64,000 nucleotides of DNA, taken from assembly GCA_003116995.1 (NCBI GenBank), contig BDSL01000113.1:124001-188000 (forward strand), read 5' to 3'. This DNA comes from Yamagishiella unicocca (taxonomy: Eukaryota > Chlorophyta > Chlorophyceae > Chlamydomonadales > Volvocaceae). A program made the translations under genes and the position numbers. Each line of letters starts with the position of its first letter. The stretch's first letter is position 1. The notes below the pieces were generated by a model. The model had not been told where the DNA came from and made no database searches. It saw only the letters and a list, made by a program, of their open reading frames with translations. This document shows, in pieces, positions 25,901-37,558 of this stretch.

Positions 25901-28900
25901 CTCAGTACCCCCTAGACCTCCGCCTCATTCCTCCTTGAACCCCTGCCTCAGTCCCCCCCAGGACCCCCGTCTTTGTCCTCCCCCGGACCCCTGCCTCAGT
26001 ACCCCATGGGCCCCTGCCTCAATCCACCCGGACTCCTGCCTCAGTCCCCCCTAGACCTTCGCCTCATTCCTCCTTGAACCCCTGGCTCAGTCCCCCCCCG
26101 GACCCCGTCTTTGTCCTCCCCAGGCCCCCTCCTTAGTACCCCTGGGCCCCTGCCTCAATCCCCCCGGACTCCTGCCTCAGTCCCCCCTAGACCTCCGCCT
26201 CATTCCTCCTTGAACCCCTGGCTCAGTCCCCCCCCGGACCCCCGTCTTTGTCCTCCCCCGGACCCCTGCCTCAGTACCCCCTGGGCCCCTGCCTCAATCC
26301 CCCCGGACTCCTGCCTCAGTCCCCCCTAGACCTCCGCCTCATTCCTCCTTGAACCCCTGCCTCAGTCCCCCCCGGACCAGGGGGCCAGGGGGCCACAAGT
26401 CACTCCAGCGCCCGAATTCCCTGCCCACCCAAAGCCCCTCCCATCCGGACTGCTGCACAACTAACCTTCCTCGACAACGGTTCCAGGCGCAACTCCATCT
26501 TGCTCCAGATCACATGCTGCCTCCAGAGCACCACAGCGGCGACCTCAGCCTGTGTCGGCAAGAAGCACCAGTGAACAAAGCATGATGATCAGGATTGCCG
26601 AACATACATGACACGAGCAGAAGTAGGCAGGGCAGTTCCCTGGCTCGGTCCCCCCTGGACCCCTGCCTCAGTCCCCCCCCGGACCCCCGTCTTTGTCCTC
26701 CCCCGGACCCCTGCCTCATTAACCCCCTGGGCCCCTGCCTCAATCCCCCCGGACTCCTGCCTCAGTCCCCCCTAGACCTCCGCCTCATTCCTCCTTGAAC
26801 CCCTGCCTCAGTCCCCCCCTGGACCCCTGGCTCGTTCCCCCCTGGACCCCTGCCTCAGCCCCCCCTGGACCCCTGCCTCAGTCCCCCCTGGACCCCTGCC
26901 TCAATCCCCCTGGACCCCTGCCTCAGTCCCCCCCGGACCCCTGCCTCAGTACCCCCTGGACCCCTGCCTCAATCCCCCCGGACCCCTGCCTCAGCCCTCT
27001 AGACCTCCGCCTCATCTCCTTGAACCCCTGCCTCAGTCCCCCCCGGACCAGGGGGCCAGGGGGCCACAAGTCACTCCAGCGCCCGAACCCCCTGCCCACC
27101 CAAAGCCCCTCCCATCCGGACTGCTGTACAACTAACCTTCCTGGACAACGGTTCCAGGCGCAACTCCATCTTGCTCCAGAGCACATGCTGCCTCCAGAGC
27201 ACCACAGCGGCGACCTCAGCCTGTGTCGGCAAGAAGCACCAGTAAACAATGATGATGGTCAGGATTGCCGAACGTACATGACGCGATCAGAAGTAGGCAG
27301 GGCAGACCCCTGGCTCGGTCCCCCCTGACCCTGGCTCAGTTCCCCCCGGAGTCGTCCTCCCCGGACCCCTGCCTCGTCCCCCCTGGCCCCTGCCTCATCC
27401 CCCCGGACCCCTGCCTCAGTACCCCTAGACCTCCGCCTCATTCCTCCTTGAACCCCTGCCTCAGTCCCCCCCCGGACCCCCGTCTTTGTCCTCCCCCGGA
27501 CCCCTGCCTCAGTACCCCATGGGCCCCTGCCTCAATCCACCCGGACTCCTGCCTCAGTCCCCCCTAGACCTTCGCCTCATTCCTCCTTGAACCCCTGGCT
27601 CAGTCCCCCCCGGACCCCCGTCTTTGTCCTCCCCAGGCCCCTCCTTAGTACCCCCTGGGCCCCTGCCTCAATCCCCCCGGACCCTGCCTCAGTCCCCCCT
27701 AGACCTCCGCCTCATTCCTCCTTGAACCCCTGGCTCAGTCCCCCCCCGGACCCCCGTCTTTGTCCTCCCCCGGACCCCTGCCTCAGTACCCCCTGGGCCC
27801 CTGCCTCAATCCCCCCGGACTCCTGCCTCAGTCCCCCCTAGACCTCCGCCTCATTCCTCCTTGAACCCTGCCTCAGTCCCCCCGGACCAGGGGGCCAGGG
27901 GGCCACAAGTCACTCCAGCGCCCGAACCCCTGCCCACCCAAAGCCCCTCCCATCCGGACTGCTGTACAACTAACCTTCCTGGACAACGGTTCCAGGCGCA
28001 ACTCCATCTTGCTCCAGACACATGCTGCCTCCAGAGCACCACAGCGGCGACCTCAGCCTGTGTCGGCAAGAAGCACCAGTGAACAAAGGATGATGATCAG
28101 GATTGCCGAACATACATGACGCGAGCAGAAGTAGGCAGGGCAGACCCTGGCTCGGTCCCCCCTGGACCCCTGCCTCAGTCCTCCCCCGACCCTGCCCCAG
28201 ACCCCCTACCCCCCCTCCCCGGACCCCTGCCTCAGTCCCCCCGCCTCCCCCATTCCTCCTTGAACCCCCCACCCCCCCAGGACCCCCGTCTTTGTCCTCC
28301 CCCGGACCCCTGCCTCAGTACCCCATGGGCCCCTGCCTCAATCCCCCGGACTCCTGCCTCAGTCCCCCCTAGACCTTCGCCTCATTCCTCCTTGAACCCC
28401 TGGCTCAGTCCCCCCCGGACCCCGTCTTGTCCTCCCCACCCCCTCCTAGACCCCCTGGGCCCTGCCTCAATCCCCCCGGACCCCTGCCTCAGTCCCCCCT
28501 AGGACCTCCGCCTCATTCCTCCTTGACCCCTGGCTCAGTCCCCCCCGGACCCCCGTCTTTGTCCTCCCCCGGACCCCTGCCTCAGTACCCCCTGGGCCCC
28601 TGCCTCAATCCCCCCGGACTCCTGCCTCAGTCCCCCTAGACCTCCGCCTCATTCCTCCTTGAACCCCTGCCTCAGTCCCCCCGGACCAGGGGCCAGGGGG
28701 CCACAAGTCACTCCAGCGCCCGAATTCCCTGCCCACCCAAAGCCCCTCCCATCCGGACTGCTGCACAACTAACCTTCCTCGACAACGGTTCCAGGCGCAA
28801 CTCCATCTTGCTCCAGATCACATGCTGCCTCCAGAGCACCACAGCGGCGACCTCAGCCTGTGTCGGCAAGAAGCACCAGTGAACAAAGGATGATGATCAG

Positions 28901-31900
28901 GATTGCCGAACATACATGACACGAGCAGAAGTAGGCAGGGCAGTTCCCTGGCTCGGTCCCCCCTGGACCCCTGCCTCAGTCCCCCCCCGGACCCCCGTCT
29001 TTGTCCTCCCCCGGACCCCTGCCTCATTAACCCCCTGGGCCCCTGCCTCAATCCCCCCGGACTCCTGCCTCAGTCCCCCCTAGACCTCCGCCTCATTCCT
29101 CCTTGAACCCCTGCTCAGTCCCCCCCGGACCCCTTGCCTCCCCCCCTCCTTGTACCCCTGGCCCTGCCTCATCCCCCCGGACCCCTGCCTCAGTCCCCCC
29201 TAGACCCCTGCCTCCAGTCCCCCCCTGGACCCCTGCCTCAGTCCCCCCTGGACCCCTGCCTCAGTCCACCCCCTTGACCCTGCCTCAGTCCCCCCCCCTG
29301 CCCGACCCCGCCCTGCCTCAATCCCCCGGACCCCTGCCTCAGCCCTCTAGACCTCCGCCTCATTCCTCCTTGAACCCCTGCCTCAGTCCCCCCCGGACCA
29401 GGGGGCCAGGGGGCCACAAGTCACTCCAGCGCCCGAACCCCTGCCCACCCAAAGCCCCTCCCATCCGGACTGCTGTACAACTAACCTTCCTGGACAACGG
29501 TTCCAGGCGCAACTCCATCTTGCTCCAGAGCACATGCTGCCTCCAGAGCACCACAGCGGCGACCTCAGCCTGTGTCGGCAAGAAGCACCAGTGAACAAAG
29601 GATGATGATCAGGATTGCCGAACATACATGACACGAGCAGAAGTAGGCAGGGCAGTTCCCTGGCTCGGTCCCCCCTGGACCCCTGCCTCAGTCCCCCCCG
29701 GACCCCCGTCTTTGTCCTCCCCGGACCCCTGCCTCAGTAACCCCCTGGGCCCTGCCTCAATCCCCCCGGACTCCTGCCTCAGTCCCCCCTAGACCTCCGC
29801 CTCATTCCTCCTTGAACCCCTGGCTCAGTCCCCCCCGGACCCCCGTCTTTGTCCTCCCCAGGCCCCCTCCTTAGTACCCCCTGGGCCCCTGCCTCAATCC
29901 CCCCGGACTCCTGCCTCAGTCCCCCCTAGACCTCCGCCTCATTCCTCCTTGAACCCCTGGCTCAGTCACCCCCCGGACCCCCGTCTTTGTCCTCCCCGGA
30001 CCCCTGCCTCAGTACCCCCTGGACCCCTGCCTTAGTCTCCACGGACCCCTGCCTCAGTCCCCCCTAGACCCCTGCCTCATTCCTCCTTGAACCCTGCCTC
30101 AGTCCCCCCCGGACCCCGTCTTTGTCCTCCCCCGGACCCCTGCCTCAGTACCCCCTGGGCCCCTGCCTCAATCCCCCCGGACTCCTGCCTCAGTCCCCCC
30201 TAGACCTCCGCCTCATTCCTCCTTGAACCTCTGCCTCAGTCCCCCCCGGACCAGGGGGCCAGGGGGCCACAAGTCACTCCAGCGCCCGAACCCCCTGCCC
30301 ACCCAAAGCCCCTCCCATCCGGACTGCTGCACAACTAACCTTCCTCGACAACGGTTCCAGGCGCAACTCCATCTTGCTCCAGAGCACATGCTGCCTCCAG
30401 AGCACCACAGCGGCGACCTCAGCCTGTGTCGGCAAGAAGCACCAGTGAACAAAGGATGATGATCAGGATTGCCGAACATACATGACACGAGCAGAAGTAG
30501 GCAGGGCAGTTCCCTGGCTCGGTCCCCCTGACCCCTGCCTCAGTCCCCCCCCGGACCCCCTGTCTTGTCCTCCCCCGGACCCCTGCCTCAGTAACCCCTG
30601 GCCCCTGCCTCAATCCCCCCGGACTCCTGCCTCAGTCCCCCCTAGACCTCCGCCTCATTCCTCCTTGAACCCCTGCCTCAATCCCCCTGGACCCCTGCCT
30701 CAGTCCCCCCCGGACCCCTGCCTCAGTACCCCCTGGACCCCTGCCTCAATCCCCCCGGACCCCGTCTTTGTCCTCCCCCGGACCCCTGCCTCAGTAACCC
30801 CCTGGGCCCCTGCCTCAATCCCCCCGGACTCCTGCCTCAGTCCCCCCCAGACCTCCGCCTCATTCCTCCTTGAACCCCTGACTCAGTCCCCCCCCTGGAC
30901 CCCTGCCTCAGTCCCCCTGGACCCCTGCCTCAGTCCCCCCAAACCCCTGCCTCAGTACCCCCTGGACCCCGCCTCAATCCCCCTGGACCCCTGCCTCAGT
31001 CCCCCCCGGACCCCTGCCTCAGTTCCCCCTGGACCCCTGCCTCAATCCCCCCGGACCCCTGCCTCAGTCCTCTAGACCTCCGCCTCATTCCTCCTTGAAC
31101 CCCTGCCTCAGTCCCCCCCGGACCAGGGGGCCAGGGGGCCACAAGTCACTCCAGCGCCCGAACCCCCTGCCCACCCAAAGCCCCTCCCATCCGGACTGCT
31201 GCACAACTAACCTTCCTGGACAACGGTTCCAGGCGCAACTCCATCTTGCTTCAGAGCACCTGCTGCCTCCAGAGCACCACAGCGGCGACCTCAGCCTGTG
31301 TCGGCAAGAAGCACCAGTGAACAAAGGATGATGGTGAGGATTGCCGAACATACATGACGCAAGCAGAAGTAGGCAGGGCAGACCCCTGGCTCGGTCCCCC
31401 CTGGACCCCTGCCTCAGTCCTCCCCCGGACCCCTGCCTCAGTACCCCCTGGGCCCCTGCCTCAATCCCCCCGGACCCCTGCCTCAGTCCTCTAGACCTCC
31501 GCCTCATTCCTCCTTGAACCCCTGGCTCAGTCCCCCCCGGACCCCCGTCTTTGTCCTCCCCCGGACCCCTGCCTCAGTACCCCATGGGCCCCTGCCTCAA
31601 TCCCCCCGGACTCCTGCCTCAGTCCCTTCTAGACCTCCGCCTCATTCCTCCTTGAACCCCTGCATCAGTCCCCCCCGGACCAGGGGGCCAGGGGGCCACA
31701 AGTCGCTCCAGCGCCCGAACCCCCTACCCACCCAAAGCCCCTCTCATCCGGACTGCTGCACAACTAACCTTCCTGGACAACGGTTCCAGGCGCAACTCCA
31801 TCTTGCTTCAGAGCACCTGCTGCCTCCAGAGCACCACAGCGGCGACCTCAGCCTGTGTCGGCAAGAAGCACCAGTGGACAAAGGATGATGGTCAGGATTG

Positions 31901-33389
31901 GCGAACATACATGACGCGAGCAGAAGTAGGCAGGGCAGACCCCTGGCTCGGTCCCCCCTGGACCCCTGCCTCAGTCCTCCCCCGGACCCCTGCCTCAGTA
32001 CCCCCTGGACCCCTGCCTTAGTCTCCCCGGACCCCTGCCTCAGTCCCCCCTAGACCTCCACCTCATTCCTCCTTGAACCCCTGGCTCAGTCCCCCCCGGA
32101 CCCCCGTCTTTGTCCTCCCCCGGACCCCTGCCTCAGTACCCCATGGGCCCCTGCCTCAATCCCCCCGGACTCCTGCCTCAGTCCCCCCTAGACCTCCGCC
32201 TCATTCCTCCTTGAACCCCTGCCTCAGTCCCCCCCTGGACCCCTGGCTCAGTACCCCCTGGACCCCTGCCTCAGCCCCCCCTGGACCCCTGCCTCAGTCC
32301 CCCCTGGACCCCTGCCTCATTCCTCCTTGAACCCCTGCCTCAGTCCCCCCCCGGACCCCCGTCTTTGTCCTCCCCCGGACCCCTGCCTCAGTACCCCCTG
32401 GGCCCCTGCCTCAATCCCCCCGGACTCCTGCCTCAGTCCCCCCTAGACCTCCGCCTCATTCCTCCTTGAACCCCTGCCTCAGTCCCCCCCGGACCAGGGG
32501 GCCAGGGGGCCACAAGTCACTCCACCGCCCAAACCCCCGGCCCACCCAAAGCCCCTCCCATCCGGACTGCTGCACAACTAACCTTCCTGGACAACGGTTC
32601 CAGGCGCAACTCCATCTTGCTCCAGAGCACATGCTGCCTCCAGAGCACCACAGCGGCGACCTCAGCCTGTGTCGGCAAGAAGCACCAGTGAACAAAGGAT
32701 GATGATCAGGATTGCCGAACGTACATGACGCGAGCAGAAGTAGGCAGGGCAGACCCCTGGCTCGGTCCCCCCTGGACCCCTGCCTCAGTCCTCCCCCGGC
32801 CCCTGCCTCAGTACCCCCTAGGCCTCCGCCTCATTCCTCCTCGAACCCCTGCCTCAGCCCCCCCCCCAGACCCCCGTCTTTGTCTTCCCCGGCGACCCCT
32901 GCCTCAGTACCCCATGGGCCCCTGCCTCAATCCCCCCGGACTCCTGCCTCAGTCCCCCCTAGACCTCCGCCTCATTCCTCCTTGAACCCCTGCCTCAGTC
33001 CCCCCCTGGACCCCTGGCTCGGTCCCCCCTGGACCCCTGCATCAGTACTCCCCCGGACCCCTGCCTCAGTACCCCCTGGACCCCTGCCTTAGTCTCCCCG
33101 GACCCCTGCCTCAGTCCCCCCTAGACCTCCGCCTCATTCCTCCTTGAACCCCTGCCTCAGTGCCCGCCCGGACCCCCGTCTTTGTCCTCCCCCGGACCCC
33201 TGCCTCAGTAACCCCCTGGGCCCCTGCCTCAATCCCCCCGGACTCCTGCCTCAGTCCCCCCTAGACCTCCGCCTCATTCCTCCTTGAACCCCTGACTCAG
33301 TCCCCCCCTGGACCCCTGCCTCAGTCCCCCCTGGACCCCTGCCTCAATCCCCCCGGACCCCTGCCTCAGTCCTCTAGACCTCCGCCTCA

Positions 33390-35620
33390 TTCCTCCTTGA
33401 ACCCCTGCCTCAGTCCCCCCCGTACCAGGGGGCCAGGGGGCCACAAGTCACTCCAGCGCCCGAACCCCCTGCCCACCCAAAGCCCCTCCCATCCGGACTG
33501 CTGCACAACTAACCTTCCTGGACAACGGTTCCAGGCGCAACTCCATCTTGCTTCAGAGCACCTGCTGCCTCCAAAGCACCACAGCGGCGACCTCAGCCTG
33601 TGTCGGCAAGAAGCACCAGTGAACAAAGGATGATGGTGAGGATTGCCGAACATACATGACGCGAGCAGAAGTAGGCAGGGCAGACCCCTGGCTCGGTCCC
33701 CCCTGGACCCCTGCCTCAGTCCTCCCCCGGACCCCTGCCTCAGTACCCCCTGGGCCCCTGCCTCAATCCCCCCGGACCCCTGCCTCAGTCCTCTAGACCT
33801 CCGCCTCATTCCTCCTTGAACCCCTGGCTCAGTCCCCCCCGGACCCCCGTCTTTGTCCTCCCCCGGACCCCTGCCTCAGTACCCCATGGGCCCCTGCCTC
33901 AATCCCCCCGGACTCCTGCCTCAGTCCCTTCTAGACCTCCGCCTCATTCCTCCTTGAACCCCTGCATCAGTCCCCAGGGGGCCAGGGGGCCAGGGGGCCA
34001 CAAGTCGCTCCAGCGCCCGAACCCCCTACCCACCCAAAGCCCCTCTCATCCGGACTGCTGCACAACTAACCTTCCTGGACAACGGTTCCAGGCGCAACTC
34101 CATCTTGCTTCAGAGCACCTGCTGCCTCCAGAGCACCACAGCGGCGACCTCAGCCTGTGTCGGCAAGAAGCACCAGTGGACAAAGGATGATGGTCAGGAT
34201 TGGCGAACATACATGACGCGAGCAGAAGTAGGCAGGGCAGACCCCTGGCTCGGTCCCCCCTGGACCCCTGCCTCAGTCCTCCCCCGGACCCCTGCCTCAG
34301 TACCCCCTGGACCCCTGCCTTAGTCTCCCCGGACCCCTGCCTCAGTCCCCCCTAGACCTCCACCTCATTCCTCCTTGAACCCCTGCCTCAGTGCCCGCCC
34401 GGACCCCCGTCTTTGTCCTCCCCCGGACCCCTGCCTCAGTAACCCCCTGGGCCCCTGCCTCAATCCCCCCGGACTCCTGCCTCAGTCCCCCCTAGACCTC
34501 CGCCTCATTCCTCCTTGAACCCCTGACTCAGTCCCCCCCTGGACCCCTGCCGCAGTCCCCCCTGGACCCCTGCCTCAATCCCCCCGGACCCCTGCCTCAG
34601 TCCTCTAGACCTCCGCCTCATTCCTCCTTGAACCCCTGCCTCAGTCCCCCCCGTACCAGGGGGCCAGGGGGCCACAAGTCACTCCAGCGCCCGAACCCCC
34701 TGCCCACCCAAAGCCCCTCCCATCCGGACTGCTGCACAACTAACCTTCCTGGACAACGGTTCCAGGCGCAACTCCATCTTGCTTCAGAGCACCTGCTGCC
34801 TCCAGAGCACCACAGCGGCGACCTCAGCCTGTGTCGGCAAGAAGCACCAGTGAACAAAGGATGATGGTGAGGATTGCCGAACATACATGACGCGAGCAGA
34901 AGTAGGCAGGGCAGACCCCTGGCTCGGTCCCCCCTGGACCCCTGCCTCAGTCCTCCCCCGGACCCCTGCCTCAGTACCCCCTGGGCCCCTGCCTCAATCC
35001 CCCCGGACCCCTGCCTCAGTCCTCTAGACCTCCGCCTCATTCCTCCTTGAACCCCTGGCTCAGTCCCCCCCGGACCCCCGTCTTTGTCCTCCCCCGGACC
35101 CCTGCCTCAGTACCCCATGGGCCCCTGCCTCAATCCCCCCGGACTCCTGCCTCAGTCCCTTCTAGACCTCCGCCTCATTCCTCCTTGAACCCCTGCATCA
35201 GTCCCCAGGGGGCCAGGGGGCCAGGGGGCCACAAGTCGCTCCAGCGCCCGAACCCCCTACCCACCCAAAGCCCCTCTCATCCGGACTGCTGCACAACTAA
35301 CCTTCCTGGACAACGGTTCCAGGCGCAACTCCATCTTGCTTCAGAGCACCTGCTGCCTCCAGAGCACCACAGCGGCGACCTCAGCCTGTGTCGGCAAGAA
35401 GCACCAGTGGACAAAGGATGATGGTCAGGATTGGCGAACATACATGACGCGAGCAGAAGTAGGCAGGGCAGACCCCTGGCTCGGTCCCCCCTGGACCCCT
35501 GCCTCAGTCCTCCCCCGGACCCCTGCCTCAGTACCCCCTGGACCCCTGCCTTAGTCTCCCCGGACCCCTGCCTCAGTCCCCCCTAGACCTCCACCTCATT
35601 CCTCCTTGAACCCCTGGCTC
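33390..35620. repeat. 1231-bp tandem duplication at the end of the minisatellite
   Basis: 33.39-34.39 kb and 34.62-35.62 kb match almost base for base at an offset of 1231 bp, including rare markers GGACCAGGG changed to GTACCAGGG in the spacer and the compound junction CAGTCCCCAGGGGGCCAGG. A related, slightly older version lies at 31.09-32.05 kb. Confidence 0.85.
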
Positions 35621-36136
35621 AGTCCCCCCCGGACCCCCGTCTTTGTCCTCCCCCGGACCCCTGCCTCAGTACCCCATGGGCCCCTGCCTCAATCCCCCCG
35701 GACTCCTGCCGCAGTCCCCCCTAGACCTCCGCCTCATTCCTCCTTGAACCCCTGCATCAGTCCCCAGGGGGCCAGGGGGCCACAAGTCACTCCAGCGCCC
35801 GAACCCCCTGCCCACCCAAAGCCCCTCCCATCCGGACTGCTGTACAACTAACCTTGCTGGACAACGGTTCCAGGCGCAACTCCATCTTGCTCCAGAGCAC
35901 CTGCTGCCTCCAGAGCACCACAGCGGCGACCGTTGGCAAGAAGCACCAGCAGCGCACAATGGATGATGGTCGGGATTGCTGAATACGTGCGTGACGCGAG
36001 CAGTAGTGGGCAGGACCGACCCAATCGGGAAGCCCCAAGCAACCCGCGCATCGGTGTTAGCCCAATCCGAGCCCAACTACTTTGTGCCTTAATCGCCGTT
36101 CGCTTCGCTACCTTAGTCATCAAAGCGAGGCCTGAT

Positions 36137-36168
36137 GCCTCCAGAGCACCAGAGCCGCGACCTCAGCC
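36137..36168. repeat. isolated remnant of the minisatellite spacer
   Basis: GCCTCCAGAGCACCAGAGCC.. followed by GCGACCTCAGCC matches the spacer words GCCTCCAGAGCACCACAGC and GCGACCTCAGCC with two changes. It lies ~200 bp beyond the last array copy. Confidence 0.6.
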
Positions 36169-36206
36169 ACTCATCCAGCAACAACGTTGCAAACATGTCG
36201 TGATGG

Positions 36207-36254
36207 CTCTCAGCAGCCATGGCTCTCAGCAGCCATGGCTCTCAGCAGCCATGG
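36207..36254. repeat. 16-bp tandem repeat, three exact copies
   Basis: CTCTCAGCAGCCATGG repeated three times without change. Confidence 0.95.
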
Positions 36255-37558
36255 CCGAAGTTGCTTACAAGATATACCTGCTGAAGCATAAGAGATTGTT
36301 CAGCGGTTGCGGAAAATAGGCCGCTTTGACAACTGCAATGACAGCAGCATATGAGCGTAAGCAAAACAGCATTCCATCAATCCGATGTCATAGATACGCA
36401 TCATGTTAATACGGAGCGATAAGTGATACCTAACTCAGGCAGGCTCCAGATTCGCTACCCCACCTCCGCAAAATGTCGTTCGCGAACAAAGCTCCAACTG
36501 CCGTGACTTCTAGAGGCGCACCATGGAAAGGATGTAAATAATCTTGGAATGCCACCACTGCTTTGGTGGGGCAGCTGGGCCAGGAAGAAATGTTGTGGAA
36601 CGGTTGTCCAAAGTACAAGAATAAGAGCTTCAAGAAGTAGTAAAATACGCCTGGGCTACGCCAGAACGTAATAGGCGGCCTGCTTTAAGGTTTATTGCAG
36701 GAGCTGTTGTGACCCAGTAGCGACCGTACGACCGTTACCCTCTTCCACTAGAGGGCAAAGGCATTTACAGCTGCCAAACGAATTTGGCAAACGTCCTTTA
36801 TTAGACATCTGTGTACAACAACGTACTCTTGCCCAATGTTGCGGCATGCCCCCGAAGTAGACGTCCAACAGCTTTGGCCTCGCCGAAATCGCGCCCCTCT
36901 TGGGCATTCGGGCCCCGTTGCGACAACCAACTGTCGCGTATCTTTTCCAAAGGGCCGCCGATTGCTTTACTCTGTATGACAAACTAAAAGGCCTCGAGTT
37001 GAGGACACAGGCTGCGGGTCCTTATCGTAGTTTGTGCAGCGTTGCGAATCCAGTCGCCAATCGGGCCGCGACAGCCGGCATATTAAAGGTACAGTGAGAA
37101 CGGCAAGGAATGTTGAGCTCCCTGGATCCCTGTTGCGAGCCTCGCGCAAAGGCTTTTTCGTAGCAAATTTGAATATGCTGTTGTGCGGTGCGGAAAACGC
37201 GCATTTGTATATGGTAGCAGTTACTTTGTAAATAATCCTCGAACACGTTAGGTGATAATAAGCGAATAGTTTACGCCGGGGCGAGGCGTTCACGCGCCGT
37301 GGACACATGGTGGCAAGTCGACCGGGAAAGCCGGGCCTTCCTTGATCCTTCGCTGGTCGCTGGTAATAGGGTGTTCGGGCTCCATTTCGGAAGCCACATG
37401 GAACAGGATAGGCTTTGGGGACTGAGCCTCCCAGGGGGAATTCAACAAACAATCAGTGGAGAAAAGGCTTGGTTTCGGTCTGCTCCATAAAAGCAGCTTT
37501 TCACGTCAAGTGTAGTAAAAGCTATGTACGACATAGAAATGGCCGAAACCAAAGTCCA
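36255..37558. other. no recognisable gene
   Basis: About 1.3 kb of more balanced composition between the minisatellite and the first LINE fragment. The longest frame is 161 codons on the minus strand (36967-37452). It has no recognisable motif, overlaps other frames of similar length on both strands, and is not supported as a gene. The stretch may be old transposon sequence. Confidence 0.5.

Larger units (their letters stand above)
7176..36000. repeat. C-rich hierarchical minisatellite, ~23-bp base unit
   Basis: The base unit is about 23 bp: a run of five to seven C followed by variants of TGGACCCCTGCCTCAGT. Variant units include CGGACTCCTGCCTCAGT, TGGGCCCCTGCCTCAAT, TAGACCTCCGCCTCATT, CGGACCCCCGTCTTTGT and CTTGAACCCCTGCCTCAGT. 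Variants occur in a fixed order giving blocks of ~138-141 bp (TAGACCTCCGCC at about 8408, 8549 and 8690). Blocks are separated by 36 copies of a conserved spacer. As 23 is not a multiple of three, three units give a 23-residue Pro/Leu/Ser repeat in whichever frame is read, so frames of up to ~190 codons are a by-product and not genes. The + strand is overwhelmingly C and the - strand G. Confidence 0.97.

Noticed and set aside
7176..35950. Many Pro/Leu/Ser-rich frames (up to ~190 codons) that resemble extensin or mucin repeats
   Set aside because: The ~23-bp unit yields the same 23-residue pattern in all three + frames. Frames are broken by unit variants and by one-base indels without any sign of frame conservation.
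7176..36000. CRISPR-like array (conserved block alternating with variable blocks)
   Set aside because: The conserved block is ~270 bp and the intervening DNA is itself a tandem repeat of hundreds of bases; no cas genes; eukaryotic context.
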